DNA from: Neisseria sicca 4320
GTDB taxonomy: Bacteria; Pseudomonadota; Gammaproteobacteria; Burkholderiales; Neisseriaceae
Direction: 5' to 3'
DNA length: 14,674 nt
NCBI RefSeq assembly: GCF_000193735.1
Contig: NZ_AEPF01000012.1
Coordinates: forward strand, 1-14,674
Positions within the stretch are counted from its first letter, which is position 1. The number at the start of each line of letters is the position of its first letter. The notes under the pieces are model-generated. The model searched no databases. It saw only the letters and a list, made by a program, of their open reading frames with translations, and was not told the origin of the DNA. Positions 1 to 6,480 of this stretch are shown piece after piece. Both the position numbers and the translations under genes were made by a program.

Positions 1-2
1 TG

Positions 3-27
3 TGTCCAACTTTTGGGGTGCAGTTCA
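3..27. mobile_element. Possible terminal inverted repeat of an IS3-family (IS150-group) element, remnant
   Basis: The stretch starts TGTCCAACTTTTGGGG and ends in CA. It looks like the TG-ended terminal repeats I recall for IS150-group elements. In this orientation the element should extend to the right, but position 34 is already an uptake sequence and 79 is the end of a housekeeping gene, so only a solo end is present. The window edge prevents checking the left side. It is called from memory of IS ends, so confidence is low. Confidence 0.35.
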
Positions 28-33
28 AAGCGT

Positions 34-45
34 TTCAGACGACCT
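34..45 (-). repeat. DNA uptake sequence, exact AGGTCGTCTGAA, single copy
   Basis: This is an exact 12-mer on the minus strand, 33 nt beyond the stop codon of the ubiquinone hydroxylase gene. No inverted partner lies nearby, so it is not a hairpin terminator by itself. Confidence 0.85.
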
Positions 46-78
46 TTTGATGAGTTTAAACAGATTGGCCGGTCAGTT

Positions 79-1263
79 TTAGCCGGTAAGTTGTTTGGTA
101 ATCAGTTTTTTCAGTGGCGGGAAGTTGTTGCTGGCACGCAGTACCAAGCCGCGCAGGATTTTGGCGGGAGCGGTTTCATTGGTAAAGAGTTTCAGCAGCA
201 TATTGGTGCCGAGGTAAATCGGCTGGGCATGGAGCATATGCTTGGTGCTGTATTTTTCCAGCAGGCTGGCGGCGCCGATGTCTTGGCCGCGTTGTTCCGC
301 TTCGAGAATCAGTTTTGCCAAGATGTCCGCGCTGGATAGACCTAAGTTGAAACCATGTGCGGTAACAGGGTGCATGCCTACGGCAGCGTCGCCGATTAAG
401 GCGCTGCGTTTGCCATAAAAGCGTTGGGCAATCATGCCGACTAAGGGGTAATTGTGAATGGTGCTTACCAATTCCATATCGCCCAAACGGCCTTTGAGCT
501 GCTCTTTGACGCTGGCTGCCAATTCTTCGGGAGACATTTTTTTGATGGTGTCTGCCTTGTCGCTATCGACAGTGATGACTGTGTTGGTCAGGTGTTCTTC
601 CAAGGGCAGCAGGGCGATGGTGCGGCCGTAGTGAAAGCATTCGTAAGCGGTATGCTGGTTGGACAGGGTATGCTTCATGCGGCAGACGAACATGGTGCGG
701 CTGTAATCGTGCATATCGGAGGAAATACCCAGTTGTCGGCGGGTTTGGGAGAAGCGGCTGTCTGCTGCCAAGAGTAGGCGCCCTCTCAAAACTTCGCCGT
801 TTTCCAAGATGACTTGTGCTTCGTCTTCGGAAGTTTTGACTTCTTTGACGCCCGTACCGGTCAGGATGGTGACGTTTTCCAGTTTGGATACGACTTCATA
901 AGCGGCTTTGCGGATATTGTGGTTTGAAATCAGATAACCTAAGCAGTCGGCAGGTTCGCCGCGCGCTTGGGTCGGTTGCGGGAAGTGGAGTTGGTAATCG
1001 GACTGTCCGTTCAAGACTTTTGCATCGCGCAAGGGGTAAATTTCGTCTTTCGGAATCAAATCCCACATGCCCAAGCGTTGCATAATTTCGCGGGACAGGT
1101 GGGTCAGGGCGATTTCCCTGCCGTCGTAAGGCGGATTTTGCAAAACCTCAAGCGGACTTTTTTCAATCAGAGTAACTTTTAAACCGCTCCCGGCCAGTTC
1201 GGCTGCAAAGCTGAGTCCTGCCGGTCCCGCACCTACGACGAGAATATCGCTGTGTAAGCTCAT
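79..1263 (-). CDS. ubiM: FAD-dependent ubiquinone-biosynthesis hydroxylase, UbiM type
   Basis: This 394-residue flavoprotein monooxygenase belongs to the UbiH/UbiF/VisC/Coq6 family, which hydroxylates the aromatic ring of ubiquinone precursors at the inner membrane. Visible motifs are an N-terminal Rossmann GAGPAG at residues 11-16, a degenerate second FAD/NADPH motif (AADSRFSQTR, about 166-175), and the third FAD motif GDAAVGMHP at 291-299 followed by HGFNLGL. The family usually has His after GDAA; here it is Val, a variant I associate with UbiM, the multi-position hydroxylase described in Neisseria. The start ATG has an AAAGGA Shine-Dalgarno 6 nt upstream. It appears monocistronic on the minus strand, with a TATAAT about 80 nt upstream. 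The family call is firm; the UbiM assignment and exact ring position are inferred. Confidence 0.85.
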   Translation of the reverse strand: MSLHSDILVVGAGPAGLSFAAELAGSGLKVTLIEKSPLEVLQNPPYDGREIALTHLSREIMQRLGMWDLIPKDEIYPLRDAKVLNGQSDYQLHFPQPTQARGEPADCLGYLISNHNIRKAAYEVVSKLENVTILTGTGVKEVKTSEDEAQVILENGEVLRGRLLLAADSRFSQTRRQLGISSDMHDYSRTMFVCRMKHTLSNQHTAYECFHYGRTIALLPLEEHLTNTVITVDSDKADTIKKMSPEELAASVKEQLKGRLGDMELVSTIHNYPLVGMIAQRFYGKRSALIGDAAVGMHPVTAHGFNLGLSSADILAKLILEAEQRGQDIGAASLLEKYSTKHMLHAQPIYLGTNMLLKLFTNETAPAKILRGLVLRASNNFPPLKKLITKQLTG

Positions 1264-1314
1264 AAGGCATCCTTTGTATTTAATGGAATGGAGGTTTCAG
1301 GGAATCTTGGGATA

Positions 1315-1326
1315 AGGTCGTCTGAA
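1315..1326 (+). repeat. DNA uptake sequence, exact, in the ubiM leader
   Basis: This exact AGGTCGTCTGAA lies between the predicted ubiM -10 box and its start codon, so it is transcribed in the 5' untranslated region. It is a single copy with no inverted mate. Confidence 0.85.
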
Positions 1327-1343
1327 AAAGAGAACTGGGTGTG

Positions 1344-1349
1344 ATTATA
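1344..1349 (-). promoter_or_regulatory. Probable -10 box of ubiM
   Basis: A perfect TATAAT on the minus strand lies about 80 nt before the ubiM start codon. The -35 region is poor (TTCTTT at 18 nt spacing), so the promoter call rests mainly on the -10 box. Confidence 0.45.
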
Positions 1350-1481
1350 GCAAAATAGATGGAGAAAAAAGAAGGATGTAAATAACCAGAGAAAATTTTA
1401 CTTTGGTCTTAATGTAAATCAAGAATTCGGTAATGCCGGATTACAGATGGTGGGTATTCAATGCGACATGTTTTGCAGTAA

Positions 1482-1556
1482 TGGCCTCGCCAACAGGAAT
1501 CGAACCTGTATTTTACGCTTAGGAGGCATACGTTCTATCCGTTGAACTATGGCGAG
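1482..1556 (-). tRNA. tRNA-Arg, anticodon CCT
   Basis: This is a complete cloverleaf on the minus strand. The acceptor arm CTCGCCA pairs fully with TGGCGAG. A five-pair anticodon stem encloses loop CTCCTAA (1519-1525), giving anticodon CCT, which reads AGG arginine codons. The T arm has ACAGG/CCTGT around TTCGATT, the discriminator base is G, and CCA is encoded at 1482-1484. The 5' end lies only 4 nt after the UPF0756 stop codon, with no room for its own promoter, so it is probably processed from the ispB transcript. Confidence 0.95.
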
Positions 1557-1560
1557 CGTG

Positions 1561-2007
1561 TTAAACTTTTCCTGCAATAAACGATAATAATCCTGCGGCA
1601 ATCAGCGGGCCGACCGGAATGCCGCCCATAAACGCCACACCGATGACCGTACCGATCAAAAGACCTGTTACTAAAACAGGCTGTTCGCTCATCAGCGGTA
1701 CGCCGCGTCCTGCCAACCAGGCAACAAGGATGCCGATTAATACGGCGGCAATCATTTTAAAATTGACGAACTCCGACAGCGGCGGAATTTGAACCTTTCC
1801 TGAAACCAGCGGGCTTAAGACCCCGATTGTCAGCAAAATAATCCCAAAATGCAAGCCGTGTTTTTCCACGAAAGGAATATATTGCGACAAAGCAGTCTGC
1901 TGCATTAAAAGCAAAATTGCTGCTGAAATCGTAATGGAGTTGTTGTTGCTGACGACACCAAGAAAAATCAGCGTTACCAGAAACATCGGGACGAAGCTGA
2001 AATTCAT
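1561..2007 (-). CDS. yeaL: UPF0756 (DUF441) small integral membrane protein, YeaL-like
   Basis: This 148-residue protein is almost all hydrophobic, with about four membrane segments (roughly residues 5-35, 50-68, 83-102 and 110-146) separated by short polar loops. The small, glycine-rich C-terminal segment (TGLLIGTVIGVAFMGG, then PVGPLIAAGLL) is characteristic of the DUF441/YeaL family, whose function is unknown. It starts 5 nt after the ispB stop codon, so the two genes are very likely co-transcribed and possibly translationally coupled. A tRNA-Arg begins 4 nt after its stop. The symbol follows the E. coli family name; no role can be read from the sequence. Confidence 0.85.
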   Translation of the reverse strand: MNFSFVPMFLVTLIFLGVVSNNNSITISAAILLLMQQTALSQYIPFVEKHGLHFGIILLTIGVLSPLVSGKVQIPPLSEFVNFKMIAAVLIGILVAWLAGRGVPLMSEQPVLVTGLLIGTVIGVAFMGGIPVGPLIAAGLLSFIAGKV

Positions 2008-2012
2008 CGGAT

Positions 2013-2987
2013 TTAAGAGACCCGTGCCAATGATTCCTCAGCCAACTGAATCATCGCCTGCTTGACTTCGCTGTCGGGCAATACCGCTAAAGAAGCCACT
2101 GCTTGCTCAACGGCTTTTCGTGCTTCGGAAATCGAATATGTCAGCGCATCGGAATGGACAACATAATCATGGATTTTTTGGAAACTGCTGCGGTCCGCAT
2201 TTTCCAAAGCGTGGCGCACATCGTCCGCCACTTGTTTCGCCCCGTTGCGCATCAGATAAATCAGCGGCAAAGTCGGCTTGCCTTCTGCCAAATCGTCGCC
2301 GACGTTTTTACCGATTTCTTCGGTCTCACCCGAATAATCCAAAACATCATCAATAATTTGGAACGCCGTACCGACATACATGCCGTAATCTTTCAGCGCC
2401 TGCTCATGCTCAGGAGAGGCATTACCTAAAATCGCACCAACCTGCGCGGCCGCTTCAAACAGTTTGGCCGTTTTATATTGAATCACTTGAACATATTGTG
2501 CTTCGGTGATGTCAGTATTGCCGATGTTCATCAACTGCATGACCTCGCCTTCGGCAATAATATTGGTTGCATCCGCCATGACTTCCAAAATGCGCATACT
2601 GCCGGAATCAACCATCAACTGGAAAGCGCGCGTATATAAAAAGTCGCCGACCAACACCGCCGCCGCGTTGCCGAACAGATTATTCGCCGTTTCGCGTCCG
2701 CGGCGCAAATCGCTTTCGTCGACCACATCGTCGTGCAGCAAAGTCGAAGTGTGGATAAATTCCACCATTGCCGCCAAAGCATACAATTTATCCCCATCAT
2801 AACCGACCGACTTGCCTGCCAAAATTGTCATAATCGGGCGCAGACGCTTACCGCCGGCGCTGATAATATAAGTACCGATTTGCGAAATCAGCGCGACATC
2901 AGACTGAACCGCTTGGTTGATCACCTCGTTGACCCGCGAAAGGTCTTCAGGCAAATGACGTTGGAAATAAGGCAGGTTTTCGAGCAT
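2013..2987 (-). CDS. ispB: Octaprenyl diphosphate synthase (trans-polyprenyl synthase)
   Basis: The enzyme extends farnesyl diphosphate with isopentenyl diphosphate to make the octaprenyl tail of ubiquinone-8. Its 324 residues match the size of E. coli IspB. Visible family motifs are GGKRLRP at 45-51, the first aspartate-rich motif DDVVD at 86-90, GDFLYTR at 114-120, the conserved KTA at 172-174, and the second aspartate-rich motif DDVLD at 213-217. Both Mg-diphosphate binding motifs are intact. The gene is divergent from rplU-rpmA, an arrangement also known in E. coli. It heads an apparent ispB-UPF0756-tRNA-Arg unit. The Shine-Dalgarno is weak (GAGAATG). Chain length (C8) is inferred from the family and genus. 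Confidence 0.95.
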   Translation of the reverse strand: MLENLPYFQRHLPEDLSRVNEVINQAVQSDVALISQIGTYIISAGGKRLRPIMTILAGKSVGYDGDKLYALAAMVEFIHTSTLLHDDVVDESDLRRGRETANNLFGNAAAVLVGDFLYTRAFQLMVDSGSMRILEVMADATNIIAEGEVMQLMNIGNTDITEAQYVQVIQYKTAKLFEAAAQVGAILGNASPEHEQALKDYGMYVGTAFQIIDDVLDYSGETEEIGKNVGDDLAEGKPTLPLIYLMRNGAKQVADDVRHALENADRSSFQKIHDYVVHSDALTYSISEARKAVEQAVASLAVLPDSEVKQAMIQLAEESLARVS

Positions 2988-3095
2988 AACACATTCTCAG
3001 TCAGCAAAACGAAGTAGGTTTGCCGTATAAATAATGGGTTGGGTATAAGGCGGAAATAATATTGCCGCATAAAAATATCGGCAATCCAGCGCGCG

Positions 3096-3101
3096 ATTAT
3101 A
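3096..3101 (-). promoter_or_regulatory. Probable -10 box of the ispB transcript
   Basis: A perfect TATAAT on the minus strand lies about 110 nt before the ispB start. No good -35 hexamer is present at 16-18 nt. It lies back to back with the rplU promoter (-35 at 3162). Confidence 0.4.
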
Positions 3102-3161
3102 GCAGCAAAGCCCGTTTGACACATCTTTCAGACAACTTTACCCCTACAAATGAAATAAACT

Positions 3162-3190
3162 TTGACAAAACAGGTAAATAGCAATAGAAT
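3162..3190 (+). promoter_or_regulatory. Sigma-70 promoter of rplU-rpmA
   Basis: The -35 TTGACA (3162-3167) is perfect, the spacer is exactly 17 nt, and the -10 is TAGAAT (3185-3190). The start point should fall near 3197, giving a leader of about 50 nt that begins with a small hairpin (ACAC/GTGT around AATG). This is a strong promoter, as expected for ribosomal proteins. Confidence 0.8.
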
Positions 3191-3247
3191 GCCGTGTTTC
3201 ACACAATGGTGTGCGGAATATTAACCATAATTCTCATGGAGTTGAGT

Positions 3248-3556
3248 ATGTACGCGGTCGTAAAAACCGGCGGCAAACAATATAAAGTTGCCGTTGGCGA
3301 AAAATTGAAAGTAGAACAGATACCAGCCGAACTCGACAGCCAAATCGAACTGACCGAAGTTTTGATGATTGCTGACGGCGAATCTGTAAAAGTTGGCGCT
3401 CCTTTTATCGAAGGCGCAAAAGTAACAGCTAAAGTAGTAGCCCATGGTCGCGGCGAGAAAGTACGCATTTTCAAAATGCGCCGCCGTAAACACTACCAAA
3501 AACGCCAAGGCCATCGCCAAAATTTCACCCAAATCGAAATCGTGGCAATCGCCTAA
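3248..3556 (+). CDS. rplU: Large-subunit ribosomal protein L21
   Basis: This is a 102-residue bL21 protein of the 50S subunit, which binds 23S rRNA. It begins MYAVVKTGGKQYKV, the canonical L21 start, and has the conserved basic patch around FKMRRRKHYQKRQGHRQ near the C terminus, which contacts rRNA. An upstream in-frame ATG at 3194 would fall at or before the expected transcription start. The start at 3248 has GGAG 6 nt upstream and gives the family length (103 in E. coli). It is first in a two-gene operon, with rpmA 25 nt downstream. Confidence 0.97.
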   Translation: MYAVVKTGGKQYKVAVGEKLKVEQIPAELDSQIELTEVLMIADGESVKVGAPFIEGAKVTAKVVAHGRGEKVRIFKMRRRKHYQKRQGHRQNFTQIEIVAIA

Positions 3557-3581
3557 TTTTTGAAACTTAGGAGTATTACAA

Positions 3582-3854
3582 ATGGCAAGTAAAAAAGCAG
3601 GCGGCAGCACCCGCAACGGTCGCGATTCAGAAGCCAAACGCCTGGGCGTAAAAGCCTACGGCAGCGAGCTGATTCCGGCAGGTTCCATCATCGTCCGCCA
3701 ACGCGGTACCAAATTCCACGCCGGCGACAACGTAGGCATGGGCAAAGACCACACTTTGTTCGCCAAAGTTGACGGTTATGTTGAATTCAAAACCAAAGGC
3801 GCGCTGAACCGCAAAACTGTCAGCATCCGTCCTTACACCGGTTCTGAAGAATAA
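3582..3854 (+). CDS. rpmA: Large-subunit ribosomal protein L27
   Basis: This is a 90-residue bL27 protein. Its basic, glycine-rich N-terminal tail (MASKKAGGSTRNGRDSEAKR) reaches into the peptidyl-transferase centre in known ribosomes. GDNVGMGKDHTLFA in the middle and RPYTGSEE near the C terminus are intact family sequence. The N terminus has no cleavable extension of the Firmicutes type. A TAGGAG Shine-Dalgarno precedes the ATG. It is second in the rplU operon and is followed after 21 nt by a strong intrinsic terminator. Confidence 0.97.
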   Translation: MASKKAGGSTRNGRDSEAKRLGVKAYGSELIPAGSIIVRQRGTKFHAGDNVGMGKDHTLFAKVDGYVEFKTKGALNRKTVSIRPYTGSEE

Positions 3855-3875
3855 TCCGAGTTTATCGTGATATTG

Positions 3876-3915
3876 AAAAAGCTGTATTTCTTAAGGAATA
3901 CAGCTTTTTTGTTTG
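3876..3915 (+). terminator. Intrinsic terminator of rplU-rpmA
   Basis: The 13-pair stem AAAAAGCTGTATT (3876-3888) pairs with AATACAGCTTTTT (3897-3909). The loop is 8 nt, and the right arm runs into a T tract. Confidence 0.9.
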
Positions 3916-4157
3916 TGTCAGCTTGAGTGGTTTTAAAGGTCGGCTTAGCCGGTTCATTTGGTTTTTCATACCATACCTGTCATCAGTCGGCATTTCAGTC
4001 TTTGCCTGCGTAAGGACAGATTGTGGCGGGAATTTATTTTTGAATTTCGGAAGCCTTTTTCAAATACCTGTTTCTTGGAATTTTTGATGAATTTCCACCT
4101 GTCTTAGAATAGCTGCGGAGGATAGGAGCTCCGTCAAAAATGGAGCAGATTGGTTTA
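3916..4157. other. Intergenic spacer, nothing recognised
   Basis: This is non-coding sequence between the rpmA terminator and the Correia element. I see no plausible ORF, uptake word or RNA fold. An imperfect palindrome, GGAATT/AATTTCC around 4078-4097, is too weak to call a dRS3 repeat. Confidence 0.5.
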
Positions 4158-4314
4158 TATAGTGGATTAACTTTAAATCAGGACAAGGCGACGAAGCCGC
4201 AGACAGTACAGATAGTACGGAACCGATTCACTTGGTGCTTCAGCACCTTAGAGAATCGTTCTCTTTGAGCTAAGGCGAGGTAACGCCGTACTGGTTTAAA
4301 GTTAATCCACTATA
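4158..4314. mobile_element. Correia repeat-enclosed element (CREE), full-length class
   Basis: This 157-base non-autonomous element is bounded by TATAGTGGATTAACTTTAAA and its exact 20-base inverse at the right end, each with a further partly matched stretch. It includes the TA dinucleotides typical of CREE target duplication. The interior contains the familiar Correia segments (GACAAGGCGACGAAGCCG, GGTGCTTCAGCACC, AGAGAATCGTTCTCT). The length matches the long class; the short class lacks about 50 internal bases. Known family properties are no coding capacity, IHF binding in long forms, RNase III processing when transcribed, and occasional outward promoters. Here it sits between the convergent ends of rpmA and thiC. 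Confidence 0.92.
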
Positions 4315-4344
4315 TGCCCAAAATTTCAGGTTTCCAATAAAACC

Positions 4345-4379
4345 CAAAGGTCGTCTGAAAACTTTTCAGACGACCTTTC
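4345..4379 (-). terminator. Uptake-sequence hairpin, terminator downstream of thiC
   Basis: Two exact uptake words in inverted orientation (4348-4359 plus, 4365-4376 minus) form a stem of about 14 pairs including flanking A/T pairs, with a very short loop. It begins 3 nt after the thiC stop codon. Read on the minus strand the stem ends in CCTTT, so it can act as an intrinsic terminator. Paired uptake words at gene ends are a known Neisseria habit. Confidence 0.85.
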
Positions 4380-4381
4380 TA

Positions 4382-6283
4382 TCAACTGTAAATCTTAGCC
4401 CCTTTCTTCACAAACTCTACCGCTTTTTCTTCCATACCCCGCTGCTGGGCTTTTTGCTTGTCGGCGTAGTCGCGTACTTCCTGCGTGATTTTCATCGAGC
4501 AGAATTTGGGACCGCACATTGAGCAGAAGTGGGCGATTTTCGCGCCTTCGGCGGGCAGGGTTTCGTCGTGAAAGCTCTCGGCGCGTTCGGGGTCGAGGCT
4601 GAGGCGGAATTGGTCGCGCCAGCGGAACTCGAAACGCGCTTTGCTCAGAGCGTTGTCGCGCAACTGCGCGCCCGGCCAGCCTTTGGCGAGATCGGCGGCG
4701 TGGGCGGCGAGTTTGTAGGTGATGATGCCGGTGCGCACGTCTTCTTTGTCGGGTAGTCCCAAATGCTCTTTTGGGGTAACGTAGCAGAGCATGGCGGTGC
4801 CGTACCAGCCGATATTGGTCGCGCCTATGCCCGAAGTGATGTGGTCGTAGCCGGGGGCGATGTCGGTAACGAGCGGGCCGAGGGTGTAGAAAGGCGCTTC
4901 AAAGCAGTGTTGCAGCTCTTCGGTCATGTTTTCTTTGACGCGTTGCAGCGGCACATGGCCGGGGCCTTCGATCATCACTTGTACGTCGTGTTTCCACGCT
5001 TTGGCGGTCAATTCGCCCAAGGTGTGCAATTCGGCGAATTGGGATTCGTCGTTGGCATCAGCAATGCAGCCGGGGCGCAGGCCGTCGCCGAGGCTGAACG
5101 AGACGTCGTAGGCTTTCATGATTTCGCAGATTTCGTCGAAATGCGTGTAGAGGAAGTTTTCCTTGTGATGGGCGAGGCACCATTTCGCCATGATGGAGCC
5201 GCCGCGCGATACGATGCCGGTGAGGCGGTTGGCGGTCATCGGCACATAACGAAGCAACACGCCTGCGTGTATGGTGAAATAGTCCACGCCTTGTTCCGCC
5301 TGTTCGATTAAGGTGTCGCGGAACAAATCCCAAGTCAAATCTTCGGCAATGCCGCCGGTTTTTTCCAAAGCCTGATAGATGGGCACCGTGCCGATGGGGA
5401 CGGGGGCGTTGCGGATAATCCATTCGCGCGTTTCGTGGATGTGCGCGCCGGTGGACAAATCCATAATCGTATCCGCGCCCCAACGCAGCGACCACACCAT
5501 TTTTTCGACTTCTTCGGTCAGGCTGGAGGTGACGGCGGAATTGCCCAAGTTGCCGTTGATTTTGACGCGGAAGTTGCGGCCGATAATCATCGGTTCGAGT
5601 TCGGGGTGGTTGATGTTGGCGGGGATGATCGCGCGTCCGGCGGCGATTTCTTGGCGCACGAATTCGGGTGTGATTTGGTCGGGATGGGTCGGGATGTTCG
5701 CGCCGAAACTTTGCCCTGCGTGTTGTTTCAAGAGCTTGGCGTATTCGGGTCGTTTTAAAAGCTCGTCCAGCTTCATGCGTTCGCGTATGGCGACGAATTC
5801 CATTTCGGGCGTGATGATGCCTTGGCGGGCGTAATGGAGCTGGGTTACGTTACGTCCTGCTTTGGCGCGGCGCGGGCAGGTGATTTGGTTGAAACGTAGA
5901 TGGGCGGTTTGCGGATCGTGTGCGCGTTCGATGCCATATTCGCTGGAGAGCTTGGGCAGGATTTCGGTATCGCCGCGTTCGTCCAGCCATGCGGTGCGGA
6001 CGTGCGGCAGACCTTGTTTCAGATCGATGTGTGCCGCCGGATCGCCGTACACGCCGCTGGTGTCATAGACGGGAATCGGCGGATTGGCTTCCGTGCCTTG
6101 CGCCGTGTAGGTGTCGTCCTGACGGATTTCGCGCAAAGGCACGCGGATGTCGTCGCGGCTGCCTTGCAGATACACGCGCTCCGAGTTCGGATATTTGAAG
6201 CGGATGCCGATGTCTTCGCTCAAGTCGGCAAGCTCGCGCGCTTCGTTGCCGGAGGTTTTGGCGGTTTTCTTTGGCGTAGTCAT
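4382..6283 (-). CDS. thiC: Phosphomethylpyrimidine synthase (HMP-P synthase)
   Basis: This radical-SAM enzyme converts aminoimidazole ribotide to the hydroxymethylpyrimidine phosphate of thiamine. It has 633 residues, matching the family (E. coli 631). The C-terminal 4Fe-4S motif CSMCGPKFC (Cys 587, 590, 595; CX2CX4C) is intact. GAHIHETREW, GTVPIYQALEK, DYFTIHAGVL and EGPGHVP are conserved core segments. I chose the ATG at 6281-6283 because AGGAG precedes it by 7 nt and translation starts MTTPKKTAKTSG. A longer in-frame ATG exists, but it would translate through the TPP riboswitch. The gene is monocistronic here, with a TPP aptamer and expression platform upstream and an uptake-word terminator downstream. 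Confidence 0.97.
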   Translation of the reverse strand: MTTPKKTAKTSGNEARELADLSEDIGIRFKYPNSERVYLQGSRDDIRVPLREIRQDDTYTAQGTEANPPIPVYDTSGVYGDPAAHIDLKQGLPHVRTAWLDERGDTEILPKLSSEYGIERAHDPQTAHLRFNQITCPRRAKAGRNVTQLHYARQGIITPEMEFVAIRERMKLDELLKRPEYAKLLKQHAGQSFGANIPTHPDQITPEFVRQEIAAGRAIIPANINHPELEPMIIGRNFRVKINGNLGNSAVTSSLTEEVEKMVWSLRWGADTIMDLSTGAHIHETREWIIRNAPVPIGTVPIYQALEKTGGIAEDLTWDLFRDTLIEQAEQGVDYFTIHAGVLLRYVPMTANRLTGIVSRGGSIMAKWCLAHHKENFLYTHFDEICEIMKAYDVSFSLGDGLRPGCIADANDESQFAELHTLGELTAKAWKHDVQVMIEGPGHVPLQRVKENMTEELQHCFEAPFYTLGPLVTDIAPGYDHITSGIGATNIGWYGTAMLCYVTPKEHLGLPDKEDVRTGIITYKLAAHAADLAKGWPGAQLRDNALSKARFEFRWRDQFRLSLDPERAESFHDETLPAEGAKIAHFCSMCGPKFCSMKITQEVRDYADKQKAQQRGMEEKAVEFVKKGAKIYS

Positions 6284-6327
6284 AAAAAATGCTCCTGTTT
6301 TCTCGTTTGAAAATAAGAAACAGGAGC
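6284..6327 (-). promoter_or_regulatory. thiC expression platform: SD-sequestering, terminator-like hairpin
   Basis: On the minus strand GCTCCTGTTT (6318-6327) pairs perfectly over 10 bp with AAACAGGAGC (6291-6300), which contains the thiC Shine-Dalgarno AGGAG. The hairpin is followed by A then six T (6284-6289), directly abutting the ATG. It could therefore block ribosome binding, terminate transcription, or both. The left arm CCTGTTTC (6317-6324) is also complementary to the 5' strand of the aptamer (6462-6469), giving an alternative structure. Confidence 0.75.
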
Positions 6328-6336
6328 GTTTTGCTT

Positions 6337-6373
6337 TTTCAGACGACCCCATATCAAAAAAGGTCGTCTGAAA
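6337..6373. repeat. Inverted pair of DNA uptake words inside the thiC leader
   Basis: TTCAGACGACCC (6338-6349; one mismatch from the uptake word) and the exact AGGTCGTCTGAA (6361-6372) form a 12-pair stem (6337-6348 with 6362-6373). It lies in the transcribed leader between the TPP aptamer and the expression platform. On the minus strand the stem is followed by AAGCAAAA rather than a T tract, so it is not an obvious terminator for thiC. Confidence 0.85.
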
Positions 6374-6385
6374 GACAGAATCCGT

Positions 6386-6470
6386 GAAAACTCCCCACGC
6401 AGGTATTATCCCGATCGGGTGTAAAGGGTATTTCTCAGCCGCCTGAACATCAGGCAGCACCCCTGTTTCG
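6386..6470 (-). promoter_or_regulatory. TPP riboswitch (THI box) of thiC
   Basis: Read on the minus strand, the conserved THI elements appear in order. GGGGTGC is at 6457-6463, then a small CCTGAtgttCAGG hairpin, CTGAGA at 6433-6438 and TACCC at 6426-6430. The pyrophosphate-sensor half follows, with GGGATAATACCTGCG at 6398-6412, and GGGGAGTTTTC closes the aptamer. The P1 5' strand includes GAAAC. It represses thiamine synthesis genes when TPP is bound. The predicted start point at about 6474 places the aptamer at the very 5' end of the thiC mRNA. Confidence 0.95.
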
Positions 6471-6480
6471 TAAGAGAAGG

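Noticed and set aside
1430..1444. GTAAT/ATTAC hairpin downstream of tRNA-Arg
   Set aside because: It has only 5 bp and no T tract on the minus strand, so I do not call it a terminator.
3127..3138. Uptake-like TTCAGACAACTT near the rplU promoter, and TTCAGACGCCCC at 10330-10341
   Set aside because: Two mismatches each from the uptake word; too degenerate to list as uptake sequences.
3194..3556. A 120-residue L21 from an upstream ATG
   Set aside because: That ATG lies at or before the predicted transcription start, and L21 canonically begins MYAVV at 3248.
4763..5311. Long ORFs on the plus strand opposite thiC (for example 182 codons)
   Set aside because: They are antisense shadows of a well-conserved gene in GC-rich sequence, without ribosome sites or motifs.
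4382..6460. A 692-residue version of ThiC starting at 6460
   Set aside because: The extra 59 codons run through the TPP aptamer and SD hairpin. The 633-residue start has a good Shine-Dalgarno and the family length.
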